A DNA stretch of 64,000 nt from an uncultured Prochlorococcus sp. (lineage in GTDB: Bacteria > Cyanobacteriota > Cyanobacteriia > PCC-6307 > Cyanobiaceae). Below the pieces are notes generated by a model. The model saw only the letters and a list, made by a program, of their open reading frames with translations, did not search any database and was not told where the DNA came from. The stretch is taken from NCBI GenBank assembly GCA_902563335.1, contig CACEWU010000002.1, positions 37,836 through 101,835 on the forward strand, in the 5' to 3' direction. Shown piece by piece: positions 26,478 through 36,263 of the stretch (its first letter is position 1; the number at the start of each line of letters is the position of its first letter). A program made the translations under genes and the position numbers.

Positions 26478-29400
26478 ATATGCCCAAATCAGAGCCCACT
26501 AACCAGGGATCCATGAAGCAATCTTCAGTTCAGTTAAGTGAGTCTGATCAATGTATGCAGATTGCTCAAGATCCTGACACTGGACGCTTGTTACAGCAAC
26601 GTTTGGAACTAGTTGAAGATCTATGGCAAACAGTTTTGCGAAGTGAATGTCCTCCTGAGCAGACTGAACGACTTTTGCGACTTAAGCAACTAAGTGATCC
26701 AATAGCTGTTGATTTAGACAATCAAAATAATGCGAGTCTTGCGATAGTTCTTTTGATTCGGGAAATGGACCTTGCTGAGGCCATTTCTGCAGCTCGTGCA
26801 TTTTCCCTTTATTTCCAACTAGTTAATATTCTGGAACAGCGAATTGAAGAGGATAGTTATCTTGCCAGTATGGCTGGCAATAATAAACCTAATGTTCAGG
26901 ATGAAGCCTTAGATCCCTTTGTTCCTCCATTAGCTAGCCAGACAGCTCCAGCAACTTTTCGAGAGCTTTTCGAGAGACTTAGGCATCTCAATGTTCCGCC
27001 AGCTCAGCTTGAGCAATTACTTCAAGAGATGGATATTCGGTTGGTATTTACAGCTCATCCAACAGAAATTGTTAGACATACTGTTCGTCATAAACAAAGA
27101 CGAGTTGCAAGTCTGTTGCAGCAGCTCCAATCAGAAACATCTTCTTCTGCTCCAGAGAAGGAAAGTCTTCGATTGCAACTTGAAGAGGAAATAAGACTTT
27201 GGTGGCGAACTGATGAACTTCATCAGTTCAAGCCCACTGTTCTTGATGAGGTTGACTACGCGCTCCATTACTTCCAACAAGTTTTATTTGATGCAATGCC
27301 TCAATTTCGTCGTCGCATTGCTTCTGCTTTGGTTAGCAGTTATCCAGATGTGCAGATCCCGCAAGAAGCCTTTTGCACCTTTGGATCTTGGGTGGGATCT
27401 GATCGGGATGGTAATCCTTCGGTTACTCCTGAAATTACTTGGAGAACGGCCTGTTATCAGCGTAAGTTGATGTTGGAGCGTTACATAAGTGCTGTTCAAA
27501 ACTTAAGAGATCAACTCAGTATCTCGATGCAATGGAGCCAGGTAAGTGCACCACTTTTGGAATCACTCGAAATGGATAGACTTCGCTTTCCTGATGTTTA
27601 CGAAGAAAGAGCTGCTCGATATCGATTAGAACCTTATAGATTGAAACTAAGTTATACTTTAGAACGATTAAAATTGACACATAGACGTAATCAACAGCTT
27701 GCAGAAGCAGGTTGGAAAACATCTCCTGAAGGGTTTAATTTGCCAAGCAATTCTAATAGTCTGGGAGATGCTCTCCATTATAGATCTATTGATGAATTTA
27801 GAGGTGATTTAGAGCTAATTAGAAATAGCCTTGTGAGTACAAGCCTGAGCTGTGAATCATTAGATACTTTGCTCACTCAAGTCCATATTTTTGGATTCTC
27901 CTTAGCAAGCCTTGATATTCGACAAGAGAGCACAAGGCATAGCGATGCCCTCGATGAATTGACCCGACATTTAAATCTTCCAAAGGCATATGGCGATATG
28001 GAGGAGTCTGAGAGGGTCAATTGGTTGATGGGAGAATTAGGAACAAGAAGACCGCTTATTCCTAATTCAGTTAGATGGTCAAATAGCACTGCTGAAACGA
28101 TCGCTGTTTTTAGCATGTTGAATCGATTACAGGAAGAATTTGGCAGCAGGATTTGTCGCACATATGTTATTTCTATGAGTCATACTGTTTCTGATCTTTT
28201 AGAAGTTCTTTTATTAGCGAAAGAGTCTGGGCTGGTTGATCCTGCTTCTCATGTTTCGGAGCTGTTAGTAGTTCCTTTATTTGAAACAGTTGAGGATTTG
28301 CAAAGGGCTCCTGCAGTAATGGAGCAGCTTTTTCAAGCAGAGGTTTATAGGAACTTGCTCCCTCGTGTTGGTCAGCAAGGCCAACCACTGCAGGAATTGA
28401 TGCTTGGTTATTCAGATAGCAATAAAGATTCTGGCTTTCTATCTAGTAACTGGGAGATCCATCAGGCTCAAATTGCATTGCAGGATCTTGCCTGTAGTCA
28501 AGGTATAGCTTTGCGATTGTTCCACGGAAGGGGTGGATCAGTAGGGAGAGGAGGAGGGCCTGCTTATCAAGCAATCCTTGCTCAACCAAGTGGAACACTT
28601 CAAGGAAGGATAAAAATCACCGAACAAGGGGAAGTACTTGCTTCTAAGTACAGCCTTCCTGAGCTAGCTCTATACAACCTTGAAACTGTTACGACAGCTG
28701 TACTTCAAAATAGTCTTGTAACTAATCAATTAGATGCAACTCCCAGCTGGAATCAGTTAATGAGTCGTTTAGCAGCAAGATCACGAGAACATTATCGTGC
28801 TCTTGTACACGACAATCCAGATTTGGTTGCCTTCTTTCAAGAAGTTACTCCAATTGAAGAAATAAGTAAGTTGCAAATTTCTAGTCGTCCTGCTCGGCGT
28901 AAACGTGGCGCTAAAGATTTATCTAGCTTAAGGGCAATACCTTGGGTATTTGGTTGGACCCAAAGTCGCTTCCTTTTGCCGAGTTGGTTTGGAGTTGGTA
29001 CTGCTTTATCTGCTGAACTTGATGCGGATGCTGCTCAATTGGATTTACTGCGAAGGCTTCATCAGCGTTGGCCTTTCTTTCGTATGTTGATTTCCAAAGT
29101 GGAAATGACTTTGTCTAAGGTTGATCTTGAGTTGGCCCACCATTACGTGACAAGTTTGGGCAGTGCAGATAACCGCGATGCTTTTAATCGAATTTTTGAG
29201 ATTATTTCAACTGAGTACAGTCTTACTAGGAGATTGGTTTTAGACATTACAGGGAAGACAAGACTGCTTGGCGGGGATCCTGCACTCCAACTTTCTGTTG
29301 ACCTGCGAAATCGAACGATTGTCCCATTGGGCTTTTTGCAAGTTGCATTGCTTAGGAGATTGCGTGACCAGAATCGTCAGCCTCCCATTAGTGAATCATT

Positions 29401-29506
29401 AGGAGTGGAAAAGGGGATTGGCAGGACTTATAGCCGCAGTGAATTATTAAGAGGTGCCTTGCTCACAATTAATGGGATAGCCGCTGGTATGAGGAATACG
29501 GGCTAA
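26474..29506 (+). CDS. ppc: phosphoenolpyruvate carboxylase
   Basis: PEPC fixes bicarbonate onto PEP to give oxaloacetate, refilling the TCA intermediates. The 1010-aa product shows catalytic [12 protein letters not shown] (His near residue 195), [45 protein letters not shown], and the C-terminal end GMRNTG. It is the largest gene in the window. It starts inside the gshA stop (ATGA). No phosphorylatable Ser motif of plant PEPC is apparent at the N-terminus, as usual in bacteria. Confidence 0.98.
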   Translation: MNMPKSEPTNQGSMKQSSVQLSESDQCMQIAQDPDTGRLLQQRLELVEDLWQTVLRSECPPEQTERLLRLKQLSDPIAVDLDNQNNASLAIVLLIREMDLAEAISAARAFSLYFQLVNILEQRIEEDSYLASMAGNNKPNVQDEALDPFVPPLASQTAPATFRELFERLRHLNVPPAQLEQLLQEMDIRLVFTAHPTEIVRHTVRHKQRRVASLLQQLQSETSSSAPEKESLRLQLEEEIRLWWRTDELHQFKPTVLDEVDYALHYFQQVLFDAMPQFRRRIASALVSSYPDVQIPQEAFCTFGSWVGSDRDGNPSVTPEITWRTACYQRKLMLERYISAVQNLRDQLSISMQWSQVSAPLLESLEMDRLRFPDVYEERAARYRLEPYRLKLSYTLERLKLTHRRNQQLAEAGWKTSPEGFNLPSNSNSLGDALHYRSIDEFRGDLELIRNSLVSTSLSCESLDTLLTQVHIFGFSLASLDIRQESTRHSDALDELTRHLNLPKAYGDMEESERVNWLMGELGTRRPLIPNSVRWSNSTAETIAVFSMLNRLQEEFGSRICRTYVISMSHTVSDLLEVLLLAKESGLVDPASHVSELLVVPLFETVEDLQRAPAVMEQLFQAEVYRNLLPRVGQQGQPLQELMLGYSDSNKDSGFLSSNWEIHQAQIALQDLACSQGIALRLFHGRGGSVGRGGGPAYQAILAQPSGTLQGRIKITEQGEVLASKYSLPELALYNLETVTTAVLQNSLVTNQLDATPSWNQLMSRLAARSREHYRALVHDNPDLVAFFQEVTPIEEISKLQISSRPARRKRGAKDLSSLRAIPWVFGWTQSRFLLPSWFGVGTALSAELDADAAQLDLLRRLHQRWPFFRMLISKVEMTLSKVDLELAHHYVTSLGSADNRDAFNRIFEIISTEYSLTRRLVLDITGKTRLLGGDPALQLSVDLRNRTIVPLGFLQVALLRRLRDQNRQPPISESLGVEKGIGRTYSRSELLRGALLTINGIAAGMRNTG

Positions 29507-29509
29507 GCA

Positions 29510-29965
29510 TTGTTCCCTTTTCTTAAACAAACTTCTCCTCCTCACCTTCCTTCTGGTTTTGTTTTAGAGAGTGAGCAGGCTCCTTCCTCAAGAGAATTAA
29601 ATCGACTTCTTTCTAAATGCAAAGAGAAAACTCATCCTCCGCGGAGACTGGACCTGGCATTACGAAATAGCACTTGCAATTTAAGTATCTTGGAGCAGTC
29701 AACAGGCAAGCTTGTTGGATTCGTTAGGGCAACTAGTGATAGCGGGCTTAATGCGAATCTTTGGAATCTTGTGGCTGAGCCAGGCGAGCATCAGGCTCAA
29801 TTGCTTGCAGTTCTTGTACATCGTGTACTTGAAACGCTGCGAAGAGATATTCCTGGATGCAGCATTTCTGTCTCTGCTCCTTCAATAGCATTGAATGCCT
29901 TGCGCCAAAATGGTTTTCTATTGGACCCTGGTGGAATCCGTGCTATGGGTTTCAGGCTTCGTTAA
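29510..29965 (+). CDS. GNAT family acetyltransferase-like protein
   Basis: The 151-aa protein has a GNAT-like outline: a beta pair around LSILEQSTGKLVGFVRATSD, NLWNLVAEPGEHQAQLLAVL in place of the acetyl-CoA loop, and a C-terminal ALNALRQNGFLLDPGG strand. The usual Q/RxxGxG/A pyrophosphate loop is not clear, so activity is uncertain. The start is TTG 29510, 3 bp after the ppc stop, without an alternative ATG. It probably rides on the ppc transcript and ends just before tRNA-Arg. Confidence 0.65.
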   Translation: MFPFLKQTSPPHLPSGFVLESEQAPSSRELNRLLSKCKEKTHPPRRLDLALRNSTCNLSILEQSTGKLVGFVRATSDSGLNANLWNLVAEPGEHQAQLLAVLVHRVLETLRRDIPGCSISVSAPSIALNALRQNGFLLDPGGIRAMGFRLR

Positions 29966-29985
29966 TACAGGGTTTTAAATAAAAA

Positions 29986-30059
29986 CGAGCATGGAGGGAC
30001 TCGAACCCCCGACCGTCAGAACCGGAATCTGATGCTCTATCCAGCTGAGCTACATGCCC
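29986..30059 (-). tRNA. tRNA-Arg (CCG)
   Basis: The minus strand folds a 74-nt tRNA with acceptor stem GGGCATG/CATGCTC (one G.U), D-arm AGCTCAGCTGGATAGAGC, anticodon loop TTCCGGT with anticodon CCG, and T-loop GGTTCGAGTCC. The discriminator is G. CCA is not encoded. It reads the CGG codon. Confidence 0.94.
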
Positions 30060-30166
30060 AAATATTGGCGATCAACCGATATATGAGACTTAACTTCTTA
30101 TAAGTCTCAATAGGGTTAGCTTAACTAAGCGCAGCTTATTGAACGATTCGGCTTCATCAGCTTGAA

Positions 30167-31264
30167 TTGGATGGATTCCGCAACTACAGCAAGCTTGAGA
30201 TCAATTTGACCGAACAACGGTTGCTCATTATTGGAGCAAATGGTGTTGGTAAGTCGAACTTTCTTGAAGCAGTTGAATTGCTAGGAAGTCTGAGGTCTCA
30301 TAGATCTAGTAATGATCTGGATTTGATTAATTGGGATAAAAAAAGTGCCCTATTGAGGGCGGTTGCTAATGATGAAGAAAAGCTTGAACTTGAATTAAGA
30401 AGAAAAGGTGGTCGCCAGGTACGTAGGAATGAGAAGTTGTTGCCCCGTCAGCTTGATTTGATTGGGCCATTGCGATGTGTTGGTTTTAGTGCGCTTGATT
30501 TGGGGTTGGTTAGAGGTGAACCGGCATTACGGCGTAATTGGTTGGATAGGGTCGTTCAGCAGTTAGAGCCAATTTATTCAGATTTAATGAGCCGTTATGG
30601 CAAGTTGCTACGCCAGAGAAGTCAGCTTTGGCAAAACTGGCGGAATGGCTCGTCTAAAGATCGCGATGCTTTGTTAGATGCATTCGATATTCAGATGGCT
30701 TTGGTGAGCACGCGCATACATAGACGGCGTAAAAGGGCGTTAGATCGTTTGGAGCCGTTAGCGTCGGCATGGCATGAAAGATTAAGTAAGGGGCAAGAGG
30801 TATTGCAATTGAAATATCTCTCAGGTAGTGAATTGCAGGGTGAAGAAGCTGAATTAACTTGGAGGCTGTCCATCGAAAAGCAATTATTTATTCAAAGAGC
30901 AGAAGAAGAACGAACAGGTCGTTGCAGGATTGGTCCTCATCGTGATGAAGTGGATTTGCTAATTAATGGAGTAATAGCCCGTCGGTTTGGTTCAGCAGGC
31001 CAACAAAGAACTTTTGTATTGGCTTTGAAGTTGGCTGAGTTGGAACTTGTTCAAGATTTATATGGAGAACCACCTTTGCTGCTTTTAGATGATGTCCTGG
31101 CTGAATTAGATCCTATGAGACAAGTTCTTCTGCTTGAGGCTGTTGGGCAAAAGCATCAATGCTTAGTAAGTGCAACGCATTTGGAGGCATTCGAAGGGGA
31201 TTGGTTAAAGCATTCACAAATAGTTGACGCAGATTTATTGAGAAGAGTCGGAGGCGTCGGTTAA
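30167..31264 (+). CDS. recF: DNA replication and repair protein RecF (5' end uncertain)
   Basis: RecF is an SMC-like ATPase that helps load RecA at gaps. The visible motifs are Walker [16 protein letters not shown], the signature-like [19 protein letters not shown] and Walker [14 protein letters not shown]. The first usual start codon is TTG 30167, which would give 365 aa and lose the first beta strand ([13 protein letters not shown]). The frame is open further up to TGA 30140-30142 and contains only ATT at 30146 as a possible start. Downstream, speD follows by 27 bp. Confidence 0.9.
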   Translation: MDGFRNYSKLEINLTEQRLLIIGANGVGKSNFLEAVELLGSLRSHRSSNDLDLINWDKKSALLRAVANDEEKLELELRRKGGRQVRRNEKLLPRQLDLIGPLRCVGFSALDLGLVRGEPALRRNWLDRVVQQLEPIYSDLMSRYGKLLRQRSQLWQNWRNGSSKDRDALLDAFDIQMALVSTRIHRRRKRALDRLEPLASAWHERLSKGQEVLQLKYLSGSELQGEEAELTWRLSIEKQLFIQRAEEERTGRCRIGPHRDEVDLLINGVIARRFGSAGQQRTFVLALKLAELELVQDLYGEPPLLLLDDVLAELDPMRQVLLLEAVGQKHQCLVSATHLEAFEGDWLKHSQIVDADLLRRVGGVG

Positions 31265-31291
31265 GGTAAGCAGCAATTTTTTTGTTGCCTG

Positions 31292-31813
31292 ATGGAGCAA
31301 ATTTTTTCTTGCCTGCATCCTCACCCTGGATGGGTTGATTCTGAGGTTAAAGAATCAAATACCCAACTGACTTCGACTGCTGATGCTGGCTATGTGGCCG
31401 GAAGCAATGCAGATATGGTAGGTAGGCATTGCATTCTTGAACTTTACGATTGCGATCAAGTCAAGCTCAATGATGAAGCGTTTTTGAGGAACACAGTGAC
31501 TAATGCTGCGAAACTTGCTGGAGCTACTCTTCTTAATCTAATTACTCATCGCTTTGAGCCTCAAGGAGTCACTGGACTAGCTCTTTTGGCGGAGTCTCAT
31601 ATTTCTATTCATACTTGGCCTGAGAATGGTTACGCAGCAGTTGATGTATTTACTTGTGGTGACCACACTATGCCTGAAAAGGCTTGCGAATTTTTAAGGT
31701 ATGAGCTAGAAGCTGAGAATCATTTGTTGAAAAGCTTTCAACGTGAAACTCCATCAGCATTGAGAGCTACTTTGAGAAACCCTATAGCAAAATACCCTCC
31801 GACTTGCTTATAA
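31292..31813 (+). CDS. speD: S-adenosylmethionine decarboxylase proenzyme (speD/speH type)
   Basis: The enzyme decarboxylates SAM to supply aminopropyl groups for polyamines, using a pyruvoyl group made by self-cleavage. The cleavage site is seen in [12 protein letters not shown]; Ser102 would become the pyruvoyl residue, after Glu101. CILELYDCD and the [15 protein letters not shown] region complete the small bacterial form. The chain is 173 aa, with an N-terminal extension of about 40 aa before MVGRHC; start at ATG 31292 is kept, but translation from the internal ATG (residue 42) is possible. Confidence 0.9.
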   Translation: MEQIFSCLHPHPGWVDSEVKESNTQLTSTADAGYVAGSNADMVGRHCILELYDCDQVKLNDEAFLRNTVTNAAKLAGATLLNLITHRFEPQGVTGLALLAESHISIHTWPENGYAAVDVFTCGDHTMPEKACEFLRYELEAENHLLKSFQRETPSALRATLRNPIAKYPPTCL

Positions 31814-31870
31814 TTTTATATAGATTGAAGCTCTATTAGTAATAAAAAATATTAGCCTTTGTTTAAGATC

Positions 31871-32731
31871 TTATCGATTTATCAGTAGTTGTCTATTTAA
31901 TTTGCCGCTCACTAATCCTTCCAGATCAACACTTACTGAGGTGAAGCCAATAGCAAGAAAGTATTCTACTATTTTTTCCTTACCCAAATTAATAATCAGA
32001 CTGTCAATTTGATCTATGGGCACTTCAATTTTTGCAGCAAGATTTTGACTACGCACTCTTACTTCAGAGAATCCGTTGCTCTTCAGCCATTCTTCAGCCA
32101 TGTTTACTTGTGCTAAACCTTCTGCATTAATTGCTTGGCCATAAGGAAACCTTGAAGCAAGGCATGGTTGAGCTGGCTTATCCCACCAGGGCAAACCTAG
32201 AGCTTTCGAGATTCTTCTTACAGAATCTTTCCCAATTTTAAGTTCTACGAGAGGTGAACGTACACCAGCTTCACGGGCTGCCTCAATACCTGGTCTATGG
32301 TCTTTGATGTCATCATGATTGACTCCATCAATAACCTGAGCTCCGTTGGCTTCCTTCGCTATCGCGCTTAGTTGTCTATGTAGCTCTCTTTTGCATGCAA
32401 AACATCGATTCTGTGGATTCGTTTGATATTGGGGATCTTCAAGCTCTTTGGTTAGGCATTCTTTGTGACGAATGCCTAACCAAAGAGCTTGTTGGCTTGC
32501 TTCTTCTCGAAGTTGAGGTGTGAGTGCTTCTGATACGCCTGTAACTGCTAGGGCATGGTCGCCTAGTTGCTCTTGGGAAATTGCAGCCACCAAAGCACTG
32601 TCCACGCCTCCTGAGTAGGCGATACAAACATTTTTGAAAGTTTTTATGCAATTGCGCAACAACTGCAACTGCCTTTGTTCTTCCTGAGGCAAGGGTTCCA
32701 ACTGTCTAACCACCTGTTTCCCTGAGCGCAA
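31871..32731 (-). CDS. larE: LarE-type ATP-dependent sacrificial sulfur transferase
   Basis: The 286-aa protein is a PP-loop ATPase with AYSGGVDSAL (near residue 40). LarE adds sulfur to the nickel-pincer cofactor of lactate racemase. Cys110 and Cys113 (NRCFACKREL) and Cys190 (AQPCLASRFPYG) are the three Cys that in some LarE proteins hold a [4Fe-4S] cluster carrying the extra sulfur, instead of the single sacrificial Cys of L. plantarum. No larA, larB or larC is in the window. Another sulfuration role is possible. Divergent from the CobO-like gene (45 bp). Confidence 0.85.
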   Translation of the reverse strand: MRSGKQVVRQLEPLPQEEQRQLQLLRNCIKTFKNVCIAYSGGVDSALVAAISQEQLGDHALAVTGVSEALTPQLREEASQQALWLGIRHKECLTKELEDPQYQTNPQNRCFACKRELHRQLSAIAKEANGAQVIDGVNHDDIKDHRPGIEAAREAGVRSPLVELKIGKDSVRRISKALGLPWWDKPAQPCLASRFPYGQAINAEGLAQVNMAEEWLKSNGFSEVRVRSQNLAAKIEVPIDQIDSLIINLGKEKIVEYFLAIGFTSVSVDLEGLVSGKLNRQLLINR

Positions 32732-32776
32732 TAGAAGACTATCTTCGCGTGCTGAGCTCGTTAAGCTCCAAAGGCA

Positions 32777-33997
32777 ATGGGCCCTCTTATGGTCTCAAAT
32801 CGAAAAGCAGCCAAGACATCACCCGAGAAAATTCCACCTCGAAAAGAACGTTCGAGAGGTGTAGGGATAGTTACTGCAGCTGATAGTCAAGAGCGAATTA
32901 ATGGACAACTACATATCTATGACGGAGATGGAAAAGGGAAGAGCCAAGCGGCATTAGGTGTAGTTTTACGTACAATTGGACTAGGCATTTGTGAGAAACG
33001 ACGCACTCGAGTATTGCTTCTACGCTTTCTTAAAGGACCAGGACGAGCTTATGACGAAGACTCTGCAATCGAGGCATTACAGCAGGGTTTTCCACATTTA
33101 ATTGATCAAGTTCGAACTGGAAGAGCAGAGTTCTTTACCTCTGAGGAAGCTACAAAGTTTGACTGTCAAGAAGCTAAAAGAGGATGGGATATTGCCAAAG
33201 GAGCGATCGCAAGTGCTCTTTATTCAGTAGTAGTTCTTGATGAGCTGAATCCAGTTCTTGACCTTGGATTGCTCTCGATTGAGGAAGTTGTCAATACGCT
33301 GATCGATCGACCTGAAGGGATGGAGATTATCGTGACAGGTCGAGCTGCGCCTAGAGAACTTGTGAATGTTGCTGATTTGCATTCAGAAATGCGTGCTCAC
33401 CGTCGCCCTTTAATTGATGAAGAGTCAATAACTTCTATTCATTCAATTGGAGGGATTGAAATTTATACAGGTGAAGGAAAGGGTAAATCTACAAGTGCTT
33501 TAGGTAAGGCTCTCCAGGCAATTGGAAGAGGAATTAGTCAAGATAAGAGTCATAGGGTTTTAATATTGCAATGGCTGAAAGGTGGTTCTGGATATACAGA
33601 AGACGCTGCAATTGCTGCTCTGCGTGAGAGTTATCCTCATTTAGTGGATCACCTTCGCTCTGGCAGGGATGCAATTGTATGGAGAGGTCAACAATGTCCA
33701 ATTGATTATGTGGAAGCGGAGAGAGCTTGGGAGATAGCAAGAGCAGCTATATCTAGCGGACTTTATAAGACAGTGATTCTTGATGAATTGAATCCAAGTG
33801 TTGATTTAGAATTATTACCTGTAGAGCCAATAGTTCAAACATTATTGAGAAAACCTGTCGAGACAGAAGTAATTATTACTGGCCGATGTAAAAATCCTCC
33901 AGCATATTTTGATTTAGCTAGTGTTCATTCAGAAATGGTTTGTCATAAGCATTATGCAGAGCAGGGTGTGGATCTAAAAAGAGGGGTTGACTATTGA
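32777..33997 (+). CDS. tandem-duplicated CobO/BtuR-like P-loop protein
   Basis: The 406-aa protein contains two copies of a cob(I)alamin adenosyltransferase-like domain, about residues 43-210 and 226-400. Copy 1 has P-loop GDGKGKSQ (50-57) and VVVLDELNPV (151-160). Copy 2 has GEGKGKST (232-239) and VILDELNPS (333-341). Both Walker sets are intact. Ordinary CobO is one domain of about 200 aa acting as a dimer, so this may be a covalent dimer or have another P-loop function. A Lys/Arg-rich 40-residue N-terminus precedes it. No cobalamin riboswitch was found upstream. Confidence 0.8.
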   Translation: MGPLMVSNRKAAKTSPEKIPPRKERSRGVGIVTAADSQERINGQLHIYDGDGKGKSQAALGVVLRTIGLGICEKRRTRVLLLRFLKGPGRAYDEDSAIEALQQGFPHLIDQVRTGRAEFFTSEEATKFDCQEAKRGWDIAKGAIASALYSVVVLDELNPVLDLGLLSIEEVVNTLIDRPEGMEIIVTGRAAPRELVNVADLHSEMRAHRRPLIDEESITSIHSIGGIEIYTGEGKGKSTSALGKALQAIGRGISQDKSHRVLILQWLKGGSGYTEDAAIAALRESYPHLVDHLRSGRDAIVWRGQQCPIDYVEAERAWEIARAAISSGLYKTVILDELNPSVDLELLPVEPIVQTLLRKPVETEVIITGRCKNPPAYFDLASVHSEMVCHKHYAEQGVDLKRGVDY

Positions 33998-34024
33998 TTT
34001 TAAATTATATTTAATTTGTTTATC

Positions 34025-35188
34025 TTAAGGGTTTGATTTGATATTTTTAGCCCATGAATTGATTCCGCCTGTAACATTGACACCCTCTATTCCATAGTCT
34101 TGTAAGATCCGAATAGCTTTTTTTGAGCGGCCTCCGCTTTTGCAATGAACATAGAGCTTACGTCCTAAAACAAGCTTTTTGATACTTTCTATTGCCTCTC
34201 CACTTTCAATATCAGCTAGTGGAAATGATTTTGCACCAGAGATTGAATTAGTGTCAAATTCAACTTTGCTGCGCACATCCAATAAGAGAATATTATCAGA
34301 ATTATTTTCCAGTATTTCTTTAAGTTCAGTTACATTTATTTCCTTGGCCAATGAATCATCGTTCTTAGCACTGTTTCCCTCTATAGAGGCACAAAATTCT
34401 CCATAGTCAATAAGCTTTGTGATTGTTTTTTTGTCTTTATCTGGCTGAATTTTTAATTCTTTGAATTGCATATCTAATCCATTAAACACCAACAATCTTC
34501 CACTTAAAGTTTTACCTGCTCCAGTAATAATTTTTATTATTTCTGTCGATTGGATAAGACCTATTATGCCTGGAAGGACTCCTATTACACCTCCTTCATC
34601 ACAAGATGGAATGAGATCAATTGGAGGAGGTTCAGGTAAGAGATCTCTATAGTTTGGACTATTACTATTGAGATTGAAAACAGTCACTTGACCTTCAAAT
34701 CTTGCTATTGATCCGTATACATTTGGTTTGTCAAGAATTAAACAAGCATCATTGATCAAATATCGACTGGGAAAATTATCTGTACAGTCACAAACAAGAT
34801 CAAATGGTCGGATGATATCCAGAGCGTTCTCTGAAGTTAATAATGTCTTATAAGTATTCACTTTGCAATAGGGATTGATTTCTTGGATTCTTTCCTTGGC
34901 AGAGAGTACCTTTGGCTTACCAATCCAGCTGTTTTTATGAATTATTTGTCGCTGTAGATTTGATTCTTCAACTATATCGAAGTCAACAATTCCTAGATGA
35001 CCTACTCCTGCAGCTGCTAGATATAGCAATACTGGTGATCCAAGTCCCCCACTGCCTACACAGAGGACAGAACTGGCTTTGAGCTTCTTTTGCCCAGAAA
35101 TGCCTATCTCTGGAAGGGATAGATGGCGAGCGTATCGAGCTAATTCGTTGGGACTTAAATCAACTCCACGGTGGTCGTGGGTTTGCAT
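34025..35188 (-). CDS. moeB: MoeB/ThiF-type E1-like adenylyltransferase with rhodanese domain
   Basis: The 387-aa fusion activates a ubiquitin-like sulfur carrier (MoaD/ThiS type) and carries sulfur. Residues about 15-245 are the E1 domain, with GSGGLGSP (45-52), DLVCDCTDN and IPSCDEGG (Cys196). Residues about 285-385 are rhodanese, with active Cys349 in VHCKSGGRS. The CxxC zinc pairs of E. coli MoeB are replaced (NYRD at 179-182, second pair absent). It lies 28 bp after a JAMM peptidase on the same strand. The symbol follows common usage; ThiF or UBA-type is possible. Confidence 0.88.
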   Translation of the reverse strand: MQTHDHRGVDLSPNELARYARHLSLPEIGISGQKKLKASSVLCVGSGGLGSPVLLYLAAAGVGHLGIVDFDIVEESNLQRQIIHKNSWIGKPKVLSAKERIQEINPYCKVNTYKTLLTSENALDIIRPFDLVCDCTDNFPSRYLINDACLILDKPNVYGSIARFEGQVTVFNLNSNSPNYRDLLPEPPPIDLIPSCDEGGVIGVLPGIIGLIQSTEIIKIITGAGKTLSGRLLVFNGLDMQFKELKIQPDKDKKTITKLIDYGEFCASIEGNSAKNDDSLAKEINVTELKEILENNSDNILLLDVRSKVEFDTNSISGAKSFPLADIESGEAIESIKKLVLGRKLYVHCKSGGRSKKAIRILQDYGIEGVNVTGGINSWAKNIKSNP

Positions 35189-35216
35189 TTTATAAATGAA
35201 TAACCTCTCTATCGTC

Positions 35217-35726
35217 TTACTTAGACTTCAAATACGCCAGCCTTAGTTCTTGAAGGTTGTGATTTGCTGCTGCCCACCAAGCTCGAATGGTTCCATTTTT
35301 GCCAATGATCACCATTGCACAAGAAGAGAAAGATAGAGATTTATCAAGTGAAGATGGAATTGCACTCCCAGTTGGATGGGAGTGAGCAGTTCCTAAAACT
35401 TTTAAATTGTTTTTTCTCGCCCACCGCTGAGCCATTATTTGCTCACGAGGATCCAACGCAAAGTGTGTTTCCTTTGAAAAAATAGACTGATTATGATCTT
35501 TTATCTGACCGAGATATTGAGCAATATTGCAAATATTTGGTCCCCATACATTGCAGCATGGCCAAATCAGCCGGACTTGTAAGGAAGATTCTGTTGTTAA
35601 AAAGCTTGATTGCTTTTGATCACCAAGCAATAAAGCACAACCTTCTTCTGGAGCTACAGCTAACAGAGTACTTCGAAGGATTCTCAGGCAATCCAAATCG
35701 AATTTAATAATCCTTGGATTTTCCAT
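35217..35726 (-). CDS. JAMM/MPN+ metallopeptidase (Mov34/PAD-1 family)
   Basis: The 169-aa protein has a complete JAMM zinc signature: His115, His117, Ser125 and Asp128 in AHSHPTGSAIPSSLD, with the upstream glutamate at about residue 28 (APEEGCALLLG). Relatives hydrolyse the C-terminal extensions or conjugates of ubiquitin-like sulfur carriers, as Mec+ does on CysO. It stands upstream of the E1-rhodanese gene in the same transcript direction. The genes probably act on the same carrier, which is not in the window. Cytoplasmic, no signal peptide. Its divergent neighbour is a CAAD protein. Confidence 0.88.
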   Translation of the reverse strand: MENPRIIKFDLDCLRILRSTLLAVAPEEGCALLLGDQKQSSFLTTESSLQVRLIWPCCNVWGPNICNIAQYLGQIKDHNQSIFSKETHFALDPREQIMAQRWARKNNLKVLGTAHSHPTGSAIPSSLDKSLSFSSCAMVIIGKNGTIRAWWAAANHNLQELRLAYLKSK

Positions 35727-35846
35727 CTATAGCTTCCTAGGTTCGGAATTCTCTATATATGGGTTCGGGATTATCTCTACTTTGACACTGGCATTTAAAA
35801 GAATCATTCGATACGCTCGATGCAATTGCATTTTGGTGTTGTGTTC

Positions 35847-36239
35847 ATGAGCGACACAAGTCCTGAGACAACTCAAGTCTCTAGCACCGCTACTACTCCT
35901 GTTGGCGAACAAGTTGCTCAGCCGGAAAATGAGAACAATTTCTCAGAACGAGCTAGCGATGTAATGGGACAGGTCAATAAGACCTTGGAACAGGTCGATT
36001 GGAGTCAGATGGGCAAATACGGCAAAGCCTTGGGTATTGTCGCCATCGTGATTGTTTCCCAAGTTGTCATTAAAGGTGTGATAGACACAATCAACTTGTT
36101 GCCAATTTTGCCAGGTTTGCTTGAGCTTTTGGGAGTTGTCGTTTTAGGGCAATGGAGTTGGCAAAATCTCACAACTAGTGAAAAGCGCAATGCTGTTTTT
36201 GAAAGGGTTCAGAATCTTCGTAAGGAGTACTTAGGATAA
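35847..36239 (+). CDS. CAAD/CURT1-domain thylakoid membrane protein
   Basis: The 130-aa protein starts at ATG 35847 (MSDTSPETTQ); a longer frame begins nine codons earlier but adds no family sequence. The N-terminal half is polar and acidic. The CAAD domain has two helices (GKALGIVAIVIVSQVVIKGV and LLPILPGLLELLGVVVLGQW), followed by a basic amphipathic end (RVQNLRKEYLG). The domain is known as CURT1, which bends thylakoid membranes at grana margins in plants, and as an appendage on some cyanobacterial tRNA synthetases. This protein is stand-alone. Confidence 0.85.
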   Translation: MSDTSPETTQVSSTATTPVGEQVAQPENENNFSERASDVMGQVNKTLEQVDWSQMGKYGKALGIVAIVIVSQVVIKGVIDTINLLPILPGLLELLGVVVLGQWSWQNLTTSEKRNAVFERVQNLRKEYLG

Positions 36240-36263
36240 GCCGACTCCTCAAGCTTGCATACC

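Noticed and set aside
32700..32800. Cobalamin riboswitch before the CobO-like gene
   Set aside because: The 45-bp gap is too short and holds no recognisable structure.
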